Assembly: GCF_050436995.1 (NCBI RefSeq)
Contig: NC_134753.1
Coordinates: 7,316,001 to 7,380,000, forward strand
Length of the DNA: 64,000 nucleotides
Reading direction: 5' to 3'
Source: Anticarsia gemmatalis
Taxonomy: Eukaryota; Arthropoda; Insecta; Lepidoptera; Erebidae
In this document: positions 13,901 to 25,105 of the stretch, in pieces
Numbering within the stretch: position 1 is the first letter of the stretch
Layout of the letters: each line of letters opens with the position of its first letter
The notes under the pieces: model-generated
The model's database searches: none
Seen by the model: only the letters and a program-made list of their open reading frames with translations
Told to the model about the DNA's origin: nothing
Translations under genes and position numbers: made by a program

Positions 13901-16900
13901 AACTCTCGTCTGAAGGTAATCGGTTATCTTCACTGTTCAATGATGTGTTTAAATTTGCTTCGGGTAGTATTTCATTGCTGCTGTTGTCACTAAAACATAA
14001 ATGCGTTAATTAGCTAAATCGTTAACTAAGTTATAATATTAACTGGGCTACTGAGTGACTGACTGATCAATGAAACTGATGCCGAAACTACGGATAATAG
14101 AAAGTTGAAATTTGAATGAATGAATTTCTAAGAAAGATTATTTGGAAAATTAACAAGGAGTTAAATTTCCACACGGGTAAAGCCGCAGGTGGAACACTAG
14201 TAAAATATAATACCTTTTTTGTGTTTTGTTACTGCAGTATCGGGCCACATGTCGTCGTAGTCTGTGGACATGTAAATAGAAAAAGATTAAAAAATATACC
14301 AACTTTTAAAAAAACTCTTAGACTCAGTGGGTACTCACGTGAATATTCTAGAAAAAGTTCTAGTACAGTGGCGACATCGGTATCGACGTTTGGCCAGTTC
14401 TTTCGGTTCCTGAAACCAGTGAAAGAAATGTTAAAAAATACTTTAAAACTGCATTGGTATGGAAAAACTGTTGATCCAACACAAATTGTAACATCTTATG
14501 ATATTATTATTCAGATATTATTATGCATTATAGGAATCTTTATCTTTGTAGAATTAGATAAAGGTTTACTTGACACAGGATCAATTCTTAGGGCTTTTTT
14601 AAACATATCAAAATTTGCATTATTAAATATACCTGTCGATGTGTTCTCATGTGTCGGTGTAATTGAGTTGCTGACTGCAATGCACGATGACACTCATAAC
14701 ACCACCATTTTTTCTTAACCACTGGAGCTTCTACAATTAAAACAATACATTTTGGAGCAGAAATATAAAATATTTGCATTTTTAAATACAGACCAAGTTA
14801 TGACCATAGTTTATTTACATGGGACATTGCATTTGTATGCCCACAATAACATATATTATATGTGGAGGTCCGATAGGTAGTTCTTCCACATAACATAATG
14901 GTATTCAGAGAGTGTTGTTAAGTATTGAGACTGGAAGCTGACACCAACTTAGATGGGAAAAAGGCTGGACTGACTAACTGATTACAACATGACGGATCAC
15001 GAAAATAAACAGTAGTAACAATATTATTATCATGACAAGAAAAACGAGTCAGTTTGCACTAGTCTGCAGTAACAAAATTAACTAACCAATTCCATAAAAT
15101 GACATGTAAGCGAGGCGCCCATAGCCAGTTGCGCTCACCGGTCGGTAAACGATCTGTGGGTTAAGCGACCATTGGCGCGGTCATTCCATAGATGGGTGAC
15201 CGCATAGTGGTATTTGAACTGGGCATCTCCGTGCTTCGGAGGGCACGTTAAAAGTCGGTCCCGGTTGTTGTCTACTGAGATAACAGTCGTTAAGCCACGT
15301 CAAAGGCCTCCCGGGCGGCTTGAACAACTTTGACACTAGGTTGACCACTAACCATACGACAAACAACAAACAAACAACATGTAAGCAAGCTATAAATACC
15401 TGTCTCAATTCCTTTAATAGGTCGCGATAATCTGTAATCTTGCGCGTACTGTTTGGAATAGCCTAGCATTAACCGTTTCCGAGGTGGCAGGGCTTCTGTA
15501 GTGATTATATACAATTCTTCGTTTTCTTCGTAAATCCAAACATTAGCCGTTGTTTCATCGCCAAGTGGTAGTAAACCAATCCAGTTTGATTTATCTAAAA
15601 ATGAGAGAATATCAGGGATTTTGTAAAAAAAACCACCTAGAATTTTTTTTTATGTCTTATTTAGGGCTCTATCTATTCTAATATTATAAAGCTGAAGAGT
15701 TTGTTTGTTTGTTTGTTTGAACGCGCTTATCTCAGGAACTATTGGTCCGATTTGAAAAATTCTTTTAGTGTTAGATAGCCCATTTATCGTGGAAGGCTAT
15801 AGGCTATATATCATCACGCTACGACCAATAGGAGCAGAGTAGCAATAAAAAATGTTACAAAAACGGGGAAAATTTTGAACCATTCTCTCTTATGTGACGC
15901 AAGCGAAGTTGCGCGGGTCAGCTAGTTAAGTATATGAATTAAAGATTTCAAACATTCTTTAAGGGTTTTTACTTTTTATAAGTTGATTTAACTAATGTTC
16001 GTTATCTCAAAATAATAAACTTATAAGTCTATCTTACCTTTATCTGATGTGTCAATGTGTATGATATTTTCTCCTTGTCTTAATAAAAATATTGGCATTT
16101 CATTTGCTGCTGCATTCAACACAAGCATACCGACATCTAATTCTGTCACAGTTTGTTTTATACCTGCAAAATAAAGGAAATGTTATGCACACTCAATAGT
16201 TGTGGCATATTGTTTTATACCTACAAAATAATAGAATTGTGCATACTTAATCCAAGGTAAATGGAGTAATAGAACATTTGCCAGCTGTGCTTTCAAAACA
16301 TCTCTTTTATCGTCTGTTTCAGATTTCATGTCAATTTAATCTGAATTTAGTACAGGTTTTCCTTTTTTAAGCACCAACTGCACAATTATTACTTAGTGTT
16401 TGTTTACTTAAGTTTGTTGTTGAATACTTTCATTACTTACCTTGTATCGGCCCAAATCTCGTGCTTTTAGGTAATGTGCGCCGAGAAAATATTACATTCC
16501 TTTTACGCATTTGAAGTATGGTGGGTAGTACTGCCATCGCACGTGGAAGTACAATGCAATCAGGCACATGAACTGAAAATTATAAATTATAGGTAATTAA
16601 TATTAATTACCAGTTATCATATCATAAGTATCTATCTATCCCTGGATATCTTTCTACAAATCTGGCAAATTAAATCAATGTCAAAGTAAATATAACTTTA
16701 TGACTGTACCATCAATATTTATGAGCCATTTAAGAAATTTTTGGAAATAACTTGTAAAATCAACACTAAATACAATCGGGAAGAACCACTTTTCAGACAA
16801 AAAAATAACCATTAAAATTAGTTCACTAAGTAAAGTCTAGAAAATATTGATCAATAGCTTCTAAAATAAAACTAAATAAGCCATATCGTAAGCCTTATCA

Positions 16901-18262
16901 CCCGCAGTTAATACTTTAATAACTTACCATAATTCTTTATCAATTGTTTCTTCGAAGCGTCTGTGTTTTCAGTTTCATTAGGAATGTTTATAGTTGGTAC
17001 ATTAAAATCCGTTACACAAGTCTCAACTGATATTTCTTTTACAGCAGTGCGTTGCGGCACTGGTAGTTTTTGTGACTGAATGGGTGTTGAATATAATTGT
17101 TTTGGTACAACATATTTTACTGATGGATCTGGACATGAATCTACAAGAAAAAGGAACAAAACATGTTTTATTAACAAAATCATTAAAACTATACATGTTT
17201 ATTTCGTTTTCTAATATAATTATAAATAGTTGATAATTATAAAGTAAACAATTCAAATCTAACACAGATATTTAATTATTTTTTTAGAAGAATAATTTCC
17301 AAAAGAACAATTTGGTTAGGGTTGAAAGCGCACTCAAAATAAACAGAAATCTAAAAGTCATATTACCTAATAACACTTTAAATTGATCCTGCTTTTTATC
17401 CTCCTTGGATTGTAGAGGTAAAAAGAAGTCATGACTGTTATTTGATTGCTGAAAAAAGATAGTTAACACATGTATCATTAGTTGTTTGTTTTGTTTTGCA
17501 ATTTCGACGACTCTCTATTATATCAAACTCATAGCCTGGTGCGATGGATAACCAACACAACCAGTGAGAGTTCAGGTGCCGAACCGACAGCTTTAAGTGC
17601 TATCCGAGGTATGGAGGTCTACTATCTCAACTTCATCACTTCGGGCTATCATGGAGAATATCTTAATAGGAAAACTTGGAAATAACTTTTTGCCCGGATT
17701 TGGGATTCAAACCTCAGACCTTTGTGAGGCAGTCGCAAACACTTACACAATGCAGCACAGAGGAAGTTAATAATTATATTAGTATGTGATGAAGTGATGA
17801 TATTACATGTTGGCCCGAACTAACAGATGTGCACACTCTCATAGAAGACACTGACACTATGTTATTCTATACATTTTATTTCTGAGGAAATAAAGAAGGT
17901 CTGGCCTGGGATATTGCACGTTTTGAAATATTATTTTAACACTGTCATGGTAAGGATAATGATCTTTGTTGATGAATAACTTACTTTTTTAACCAAAGTA
18001 AAACTATTTAAAGATAAAAAATATAAGTGACTTACATTGTTTAAAACATGGAGAGGAATAACTTGTGAATCTTCTGTCAAGTTGAGAGCAGAGCCCATTG
18101 GCAATAAATACACATGAGTAGGTACACCGTACATGTCCGGATCGGAGTGCGGTAAACCTACAAAATACAAACCAAATATATCAAAACATTCGTTTAATTA
18201 GACAAGTTACGAATACTATCATCATATTAAGTAAAAGTTAGAATTATTAAGTACTTACTCAT
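10914..18262 (-). CDS. PR/SET-domain C2H2 zinc-finger protein (PRDM family)
   Basis: A probable nuclear DNA-binding transcription or chromatin factor. The 17 exons are 18259-18262, 18036-18157, 17367-17448, 16928-17140, 16441-16572, 16038-16163, 15400-15594, 14633-14730, 14339-14409, 14214-14261, 13704-13989, 13400-13488, 12997-13108, 12799-12894, 11995-12151, 11517-11662 and 10914-11009. They total 2073 nt, exactly 691 codons with stop. A PR (SET-like) domain lies at about residues 150-300 (motifs RTLPKSTRFGPIQG, DKSNWIGLLPLGDE, GYSKQYAQDY). Zinc fingers follow: CYECHRALQSA..HRHMRTH, CRHC...HVARYC, CPYC...HVRAC, CECKKVF..HVFTQH, CDRC...HLWRVH, CAACPKLY..HARLHH and CPVCPRQY..HQRQHH. Introns split several fingers. 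The order of PR domain then spaced fingers fits PRDM proteins, and the RTLPKSTRFGP stretch recalls PRDM10, but orthology is not certain. The SET-type catalytic residues expected for methyl transfer are not evident. Confidence 0.85.
12267..12456. mobile_element. Short MITE with AGTGGCGTAACTA inverted ends
   Basis: A ~190-bp segment in a zinc-finger-gene intron starts AGTGGCGTAACTA and ends with its reverse complement TAGTTACGCCACTG. Between them lie G/C-run blocks (CCCCCTCCCCCC, GGGGGCCCC). It resembles a non-autonomous DNA transposon. No clean target duplication is visible, so the family is not assigned. Confidence 0.5.
15108..15372 (+). repeat. 5S rRNA-derived SINE, full-length copy 2
   Basis: The 5' third can be aligned by eye with insect 5S rRNA: CGATCTGTGGGTTAAGC, then GCGCGGTCATTCCATA, then GATGGGTGACCGC (15191-15203) occur in 5S order and spacing. 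These are the pol III internal promoter elements of 5S genes. The rest is a non-5S body and a tail shared with copies 1 and 3. The composition matches the 5S-derived SINE class (SINE3), which has been described in noctuid moths. It lies in an intron of the PR-domain gene. Confidence 0.75.
15672..15925 (+). mobile_element. Non-autonomous Helitron, 254 bp
   Basis: It starts TCTATTCTAATATTATAAAG after an A, carries a GTTT microsatellite near 15700, and ends GCGCGGGTCAGCTAG followed by T. These are Helitron-type ends (5'-TC, 3'-CTAG, A/T target) and there is no target duplication. Sister copies lie at 60871-61118 (minus) and in the composite at 25981-28813. It sits in a PR-domain gene intron. Confidence 0.7.
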
Positions 18263-18871
18263 TTTTTTAAATGTTTAGGAACGAAGAGAAAGAAATTAAT
18301 TTGCCGGTAATTTTATTATCATTACTGTATGTAAATAAACACTTAAATTATGATAAGTAGGGTTGGAAAGAAGTTAAGATTTGTTTTTTATGTTATAGTA
18401 CACTCAGACACTCTCAAATATAAGTTATAAACTAAAATCGTAACAAATTTCAATAATTATTTTCAATGATTGCAAAATAGTACATTTTCACCACTGTCAA
18501 ATAAACAGTAATTTTGACAGTTAACAATGACAGTCTGTGACAGTGTCAGTGTTGCCAAGTATTAAAAAAAAAATATTTTCAATTTAACACCCTCTTAAAA
18601 ATTCTAGGTACTACCTATCTATTATTAAAGCAACGGCAACGCAGTGATAATAGTCTTCTATGCCTAAGCCAGCGTGTTGGAGTTAGGGTCAAACTCCTCT
18701 TTCGTTCGGGAGAATATTCTTACCTAGGAGTGGGACAGTTGGTGATGGGTTAAAAAAATGGACAACGGTAGAGTACGCTTTTATTGATGTTCAAGCCTCT
18801 AGTAAATTGTAAATTATGATTGAGAAAGAAAGGAATTATAAATAAATACTAAACTAAGTTACTACATTACG
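18263..18871. other. Intergenic: PR-domain gene 5' flank, trypsin A 3' flank; SINE 3' fragment
   Basis: A ~600-bp gap between two minus-strand genes. A stretch at about 18660-18760 (AAGCCAGCGTGTTGGAGTTAG ... GAGTGGGACAG ... ATGGGTT) is a diverged 3' piece of the tRNA-derived SINE seen whole at 22497-22800. The rest is AT-rich with TGACAG repeats (18500-18550) near the presumed PR-domain gene promoter. Confidence 0.45.
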
Positions 18872-20372
18872 TTAAGCATTAGCAACAATCCAATCAGTGA
18901 ATTTAGAGACGCTAGCAACAACGCTAGGGTAGAAAGGATCAGCGCACTCGAATCCCCATGAAACTACGCCAACAATAATATCACCGGCATGAGCAACGGG
19001 GCCTCCAGAATCACCTTGGCAGGCATCCTTTCCTCCAACATCTAATATGCCCGTGCACAACATATTTTCGGTAACACCAGGAAACCTTTCATAGTCCGGT
19101 TGCGTCTGAAGGTATTCGTACCGTTCTGTGCACAAAGTGTGATTTATAATGTTAAGCTCGACGTGTTGTAGTTGATCGGAAAATGTACCACCGAACTGAA
19201 ATGACAACAATATAGTTGTAATGATACTAAAATACTATAGAATAGGCAAGTTAATAAGTACTTTACTTGTATTTACAGTCACCTACCTCTAAACTACCCC
19301 AGCCAAGAGTTGTAACAGGTGTGCCATCAGGGAGATTGTAGTTGGGGCCAGAAATACGAGCTGGTTGAATGGAGTCGGAGAAGATAGCAGGATTGGTGAG
19401 GCGTAGGACTGCGATATCTGCATCCAGTGGTCTGACGTTAAAGTGCGGAGGAATGGCGTATCGAGCAACGTGATAAGGGTCACCTCCCCACAATCTGAAC
19501 GAAGTACCTAGGCGTACACGAAACCATTCCGGTGGCTCTCCCCTAAAGAAATGTAGGTATTGTTAAAGGTATATTTTAATCACTATTTCTATTCTCATTT
19601 TAAATTAAAAGAACAGTAGGTACCTCACTTTATCAACAGGTAAGCATAAGGATTAAATATTAGTGATCAGTTGATGGATTTAACAATATTTACTTACGAG
19701 ACGCAGTGTGCAGCTGTTAGAACAGCAAAGTTTGTGATCAAGGAACCACCACAGGAGTGCCTAAACAAGGAGCCTAACCATCCGTATTCCAAATTAGCCA
19801 TGTAAGGATAGGCCTCCACCGTTGTTGGAGAACCACCAACAATACGGTTCGTGGATTTGGGCGTTGCTGGAAATATAAAAAAGTAGGGTGAAAATATATT
19901 TTCGAACTAGATTTAAGTTTTTAAGGTTGAAGAATGCGCTCGTAGCCAGCTGCGCTTACCATTCGGTAAACAATCTGCAGGTTGAAAAACCTTAGGCGAT
20001 TATTCCATTTAAGGGTGTTTGGCATTTCGGTGTTTAAGCTGAGTGTGGTCCGTGCTTCGAAGGGCAAGTAAAAAGTAGGTTTCAGCTGTTGTCAATAAAG
20101 ATAACAGTCGTTAAGCTTCTTTTAACTTTTGGCTTTAACAACTTTGACACTAGATTCACCACTAGCCGTAGGTATGTACGATGAATGACATGGTTTATGA
20201 TACCGCTGGTCCTGGTGTCTCGAATAGAAGGCAGAAGTACTTTTACCGGTTAATTTTGACCGTAAATTAAGACATCTTGATGTCCATATTATTGATTATA
20301 AACTTTTTTGAATTTAAATTTGAACTTACCAATAGCGCAACCCAAAAGGCCGAGGAACACGATCACTCGCAT
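18872..20372 (-). CDS. Trypsin-like serine protease A
   Basis: A secreted S1-family endopeptidase, probably a midgut digestive trypsin. The exons are 20330-20372, 19698-19866, 19287-19542 and 18872-19195 (264 codons with stop, about 263 aa). It has a signal peptide (MRVIVFLGLLGCAIA), a short propeptide and the activation site R/IVGG. The catalytic residues are His in LTAAHC, Asp in DADIAVLRL and Ser in CQGDSGGP. Asp six residues before the serine (KDACQGDS) predicts cleavage after Arg or Lys. The usual pocket glycine near the end is Phe here (CADPFYP). The exon-phase pattern is the same as in its two neighbours, so the three arose by tandem duplication. This copy is the most diverged of the three. 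A TATA box lies at 20421-20428. Confidence 0.92.
19931..20172 (+). repeat. 5S rRNA-derived SINE, diverged copy 3
   Basis: It lies in intron 1 of trypsin A. It matches copy 2 from GTAGCCAGCTGCGCTTACC to the tail AACTTTGACACTAG. The 5S-like block is more mutated (AAGGGTGTTTGGCATTTCGG in place of the GATGGGTGACCGC region), so this is the oldest of the three copies. Confidence 0.65.
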
Positions 20373-20420
20373 GTTGTTGTCAAAACCACTAATGAATATA
20401 GAACTCACAACTTCTATTTA

Positions 20421-20428
20421 TTTATATA
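20421..20428 (-). promoter_or_regulatory. TATA box of trypsin A
   Basis: TATATAAA on the minus strand, about 50 bp upstream of the ATG at 20372. This matches the placement of TATA boxes in the two sister genes. Confidence 0.6.
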
Positions 20429-21455
20429 CTTGGATTAACTGGGATACTCTTAGTCTTATCGGTCCATCATTTAGATATGATTAAAAAATTACTATTTAAA
20501 GCATACCCATTATCATAGCCGGTACTGCACAATGATTGTACCTATACATTTCTTACAAACACTACACTGGATCATTAATCCGTATAAGTCCAGCAAGTAT
20601 TTGGCTGTCTCGCCTATACTTATATTGGGATTAAAGTCAAGATGATAAAATATAATTCATAATATTAGGTCATAAGCAAAGTAACTGTAGACACAGTACT
20701 TACCAGAAATATCTCGTCTTCATAGTTGTCGATCGGAAACGGGAATCGTGCATGGAATATTTTACATACGTATGAGATGATTATGAATTTTTATTTTATT
20801 TTATCGATTCAGACACATATCATGATGTTTGTTAGTTGTAGACTTATAGTAGGTATATGAGTGCTAATGGATAGGTACTTGTTACGTTATCACGTGATTT
20901 TTATACATCTGCTCACACGTTTGTATCGGATGGGATATCCGATATTCATCGATAAACCGTAAAACTGTAGGTACCTACTACTTTCTTGTAGGTACGCACA
21001 ATTTGTTGTGCTTAAACAATTTATACGTAGGTAACTTATACATATGAAAAATCAATAGGTCTAGAGGTGTAATTTCATATTTCAATTTGTTAGAGAAACT
21101 AAGTGAAAAGAAAACTACTGGCGATATTTTTTAAATTCTGTTGGGCAAGCAATCATCAAATTATGACGTGACACGATTTGTTTGTAAAATGTATGGGCAC
21201 CATACGGGCAATCAAAATAATCAGCACAATGTTATCCACCGCTTTGTAGAACGTACATCCATTATACTAGTACACCTGGAAACACCTTATTGTGTCTGTC
21301 TGAGAGTGTTAAAAAAAATAGGTAGGTACTGAGCCAAAACATTACTGCGAAAATTAAAAATAGGCAGCATAACTGTTGTAATTATGACATTGTGTTTATT
21401 TACACAATTACACAATAATAAACATTTTGTTATATGATTCCCAATGAACTTATTC
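20429..21455. other. Intergenic DNA between trypsin A promoter and trypsin B 3' end
   Basis: About 1 kb of AT-rich sequence with scattered TAGGTA repeats. No exon, RNA gene or complete mobile element is recognised. It presumably contains upstream control sites of trypsin A, including GATA-like motifs (CTTATC at 20455, ATTATC at 20510). Confidence 0.4.
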
Positions 21456-21540
21456 ATAAGTTCAAGTACCTACTTGAACTTATAGGAGTCACAAAATAAT
21501 TGAGAACCTACCTAGGTTCTCAATTATTTTGTGACTCCTA
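21456..21540. repeat. Two adjoining perfect palindromes
   Basis: Palindrome 1 is 21456-21483: 13-nt arms ATAAGTTCAAGTA / TACTTGAACTTAT around CC. Palindrome 2 is 21483-21540: 28-nt arms around CC, perfect throughout, with arm positions 21483-21510 and 21513-21540. They lie 60 bp past the trypsin B stop codon, so they are probably transcribed in its 3' UTR, where the second would form a 28-bp hairpin with a 2-nt loop. Confidence 0.9.
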
Positions 21541-21600
21541 TGTAACATTGAAATATATAATTAATGAGATATGTACTTAATAACGTTATGTCATTATAGT

Positions 21601-24117
21601 CTAAGCGTTAGCGACGATCCAGTCAGTAAAGTAAGAGACGCGAGCTTGAACTCCAGGGTAGTAAGCGTCACCGCATCCGAAACCCCAGGAAGTAACACCA
21701 ACAATGATATCTCCATTGTGAGCGACGGGACCACCAGAGTCACCCTGGCAGGCGTCCTTGCCACCGAAGTCCAAGTTACCAGCACACATCATGCCATCAG
21801 TGATGATAGGCCAGTCTACGAAATCGGGTTGTGTCTTCAAATAAGCATATCGTTCTTTGCACAAGCTGTGGTTCACAATATTGATGTCGACATGTTGCAG
21901 TTGCTCGGAAGGAATACCATTAGTCTGAAAATTAAGAAAATAATTTGATGATAGGTGAAGATAGGAATGTAAAATTATTCTGGGTCTTCAGCTACCTATA
22001 CCAAATTTCATCGTAATTGGTTCATATGTACATACATTCTCACAAACTTTCACATTCATAATATAAGTAGGATATGTACGCTTTCTTTTATACTATTCGG
22101 TCTTCACTCATGTTACTTAATCTATTCGTGTCCGCTAATTACCCAAACATAGTGTAAGTTGCTTCAAATAATATTTACCGTAGTGCGGCCCCATCCCACA
22201 GCAGTGATGGAGGTGCCATCGGGGAGTAGGTAGTTGGGTCCAGCGATGCGAGCGACACCTATACTGTTGGAGAACACGGCGGGGTTGCCGAGCCGGATAA
22301 TAGCGATGTCGGCGTCGAGAGGTCTATCTGGAGGGCTGTATAACTCGTGCATGATGATCTGTGCTACAGTGTGAACGTCGCCGCCGGACGTCCTCAGTGA
22401 AGTACCGAGACGCACACGCCATCGTTCGGGTAGATCACCGCTAGAAAATAATTTAAAGTAGGTAGGTACATTAATATAATATTATAAGCATTATAAGAGC
22501 AGTGATAGCCGAGTAGTATAAGTTGACACCTCCCACGCCAGTGGTCGCAGGTTCGAATCCGAGGCAACACACCAATGACTTTTCGAAGTTATGTGTGTAT
22601 TAGAAAAAATTATCACATGCTCCAACGGTGAAGGAAAACATCGTGAGGAAACCTTGCATGCCTAAAATTTGTTTAATACATTTATTGAGGGCAAGCAAAG
22701 TCCCCAACCCGCACTTGGCCAGCGTGGTGGACTCAAGGCCTAACCCCTCCCACATTACGGGAGGAGACCCTTGCCCAGCAGTGGGACAGTAATGGGTTAA
22801 AATTTATTTATTTTAAATTTAGGTACATTAATAACTATTTTGCTTTATAAATGCTATTAAAGTTAAGCTACTTCAATAATAACTATTTAGCTACCCAGAA
22901 CGGTGAATCTAATTACCTACTTTTTTTTTAAAGACAACTCCCGCACTAAGAGTTGCTCTTGTGTCGCGGGGACTTTTACAAACATACAAACAACAGACAC
23001 AAAATTCTACTAACCGAGCATCGCTATTTTTTTAATGTATCACTGTTGCTACTGAACTTATCTTTATATTAATAAGAATTGTATTGAAGATAATGTCTAA
23101 GTAAATACATAATTATTCGACTTACTCGTAGCAGTGTGCAGCAGAGAGTACTGAACGTATATTGATCAGTGTACCTCCACAAGCTTGCGAAAAGAACTGT
23201 CCAAATCCGAACTGCATGTTAGCCATATAAGGGTATCTCTCCACTGTTGTGTCAGAACCACCCACAATACGGACGATTCTTTCGGGAACCGCTGTGGAAA
23301 AGATTATATTGATAAGAATACAGCTTGATGTTCAGTGAGACTCAGTTCAGTATTAAGAAATTCTATTTTGTGCTAATGCACACGGTATGTTTTTAATATT
23401 GTAACTCTGGGCTGGACGTATTGTCGAGTAAGTAGGTACTTACATAAATTATTGAAGAAATATCTAAGTATTGAGTTCAGTGGCGGATTAAGACAACTTA
23501 TTGACATGGACTTTTGCAGCTTTCCATATTATTATGGTGTGTTTTAATAATATTTCATTTAAACAGATTCTTGATAATTATTTGCGTTGGAAAATACTCA
23601 ATTACGTAAGGTATATTAAAGACAAGATAAATTAAATGTGACTTGTTATTTTTCGGGCTTCACGACAAGCTGATTTAAAGCAGTCTTATCATTTATGTAA
23701 TTGCACTGTTTTAGTTATTTTAGACGTAATGGCCTAAGCACTAAGCTTTTGCTTACAAACAAATTCAGCATTAATCATGGCGCCACTATCCAAATAATAC
23801 CTACTAAACTGCTGATCCACATCTTACCCCCGGTTTCTGAGTACATCTAGCGGTAGCGTTTTTTTTTATATGAGTTTAAACGCTATTGAATAGACAAACT
23901 ATCGCTAAATGTACCTCAAAAACCGGGGGTTAGTAATACTGTCTTTTTACATGGAGGCGATCAAAGACCCAACTTATTAAGTAGCTATAGACACAATCCT
24001 CAAAAATCTATCCTTTCTTTAGTGTAGTATTGAAAGTAGCTCTTTCTTCTTAAAAATTATGTGAAAACACTTACCAAAAGCGGAACCGATAAGAGCTAAC
24101 AGGATTACAGCCCGCAT
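21601..24117 (-). CDS. Trypsin-like serine protease B
   Basis: A secreted S1 trypsin. The exons are 24075-24117, 23126-23291, 22179-22440 and 21601-21924 (265 codons with stop, about 264 aa). It has a signal peptide (MRAVILLALIGSAF) and a propeptide ending RIVR/IVGG. The triad residues are SAAHC, DADIAIIRL and CQGDSGGP. The specificity Asp is in KDACQGDS, and pocket-rim tyrosine (CGDAYYP) replaces the usual glycine. Very close to trypsin C. Intron 2 contains a tRNA-derived SINE. Intron 3 holds a short Helitron-like tail at about 21990-22075 (CACAAACTTTCACATTCATAA). Confidence 0.93.
22497..22800 (+). repeat. tRNA-derived SINE, full length
   Basis: It has pol III box A (TAGCCGAGTAGTATAAGT, near 22506) and a perfect box B GGTTCGAATCC at 22550-22560. 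The conserved body contains CCAACGGTGAAGGAAAACATC, and the 3' part contains GCCAGCGTGGTGGACTCAAG, GGAGGAGACCCTTGCCCAGC and ATGGGTTAA. It resembles the tRNA-related SINEs known in noctuid moths. A second copy is at 37772-38076 and a 3' fragment is near 18660. It lies in intron 2 of trypsin B. Confidence 0.8.
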
Positions 24118-24163
24118 TGTAATGATCACTGACACCAGTTCAGTAGTGGACCTATGGTTGGTC

Positions 24164-24171
24164 TTTTTATA
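24164..24171 (-). promoter_or_regulatory. TATA box of trypsin B
   Basis: TATAAAAA on the minus strand, about 50 bp upstream of the ATG at 24117. A TCAGT initiator-like motif lies at 24128-24132. GATA-type sites (GATATC, TTATCA) follow upstream at 24180-24215. Confidence 0.65.
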
Positions 24172-24579
24172 CCAAAAATATGATATCGATATAAATGATA
24201 ATAAAATTATCACAGAATAATAATGAATGAACTTAATCCGCCCATCTATCTATTTTATATCTACTTTAAATTGTGGTAAAACCTGGTGGACGGCGGAAGA
24301 TTTATCGTATGAAAAACATTTAGGGTTTTAACATTTAGAGAGCCAGTGATTTAAGGCATTCAATGTTGATTGGAGCCCTTTTGTGGAGACAGGTGAGTTA
24401 GGCGCAGTGTCGTCCATAAGCATGGCTGGTTGTGCCTGAATAATCACTGCGATACCGTCGGTGTACTGTGCGTAGCAGATTTTGTGAAGATGCCTTACAA
24501 GATCTAGACCGGGTATGTGACGCTCTGGTCGCTAAACCGTGGATACTTTTAGTTTGTGTAACATTCCTACAATATGAAT

Positions 24580-25105
24580 GCAACAGCGGTTTGTTTTAGC
24601 AGCAGTTTTTTAACTGCATAGCGCAGACTGCAAAGAAATGATGACACTAGTTCATCAGCGTGCCTTTGGTTGGCCTTTTATAAAAAAAATCTGATATCTT
24701 TATCTGAAGGTATATTTTTTGTAAACGATTAAAAATTATTACATTATAATAATGAGTCAACTTAATCTGTACGTCTATCTGTTCCATATCTACTTAAAAT
24801 GGGGTAAAACCTGTTGGTAGATTCATAATAAGTACTCAAAAATTACCTGTGTGTGTCAGTCTCGAATAAAAAGTGATGTTGACCGTATATTTATTTGGAG
24901 AGCTAGTGAATTAACGCTTTCAGTGGCGTGCAGTGTGGATACCGGCCTTTTCGTGAAGACAGTCAGGTGAGTTAGACGTCATCGGTAAGCACGGCTACTT
25001 GTACCTGACTATCATTAGGGTATATTGGGCGTAGACGATCTTGTGAGACACCGGCGCTAAGGGACCACTCTAGCTAGAAATACTGTATCTTCCGCCACTT
25101 AGAAC
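24580..25105 (-). pseudogene. Decayed duplicate of the trypsin B promoter region
   Basis: The segment 24100-24580 (promoter and upstream flank of trypsin B) is repeated, diverged, about 510-560 bp to the right. In the copy, TATAAAAG stands at 24675-24682 next to CCAACCAAAGG. The matching upstream words are AATAATGAGTCAACTTAATC, CTATCTGTTCCATATCTACT, GGGGTAAAACCTG and GAGAGCTAGTGAATTAA. Where exon 1 should start, the ATG is lost and no signal-peptide frame survives. It is the stub of a vanished trypsin copy, or a partial promoter duplication. Confidence 0.7.

Noticed and set aside
14116..14718. Plus-strand 200-codon open frame
   Set aside because: It runs antisense through three in-phase zinc-finger exons and their splice sites; it has no motif and is a shadow of the PR-domain gene.
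24398..24583. Possible remnant trypsin exon upstream of trypsin B
   Set aside because: No triad or signal-peptide motif; the segment belongs to the duplicated promoter flank instead.
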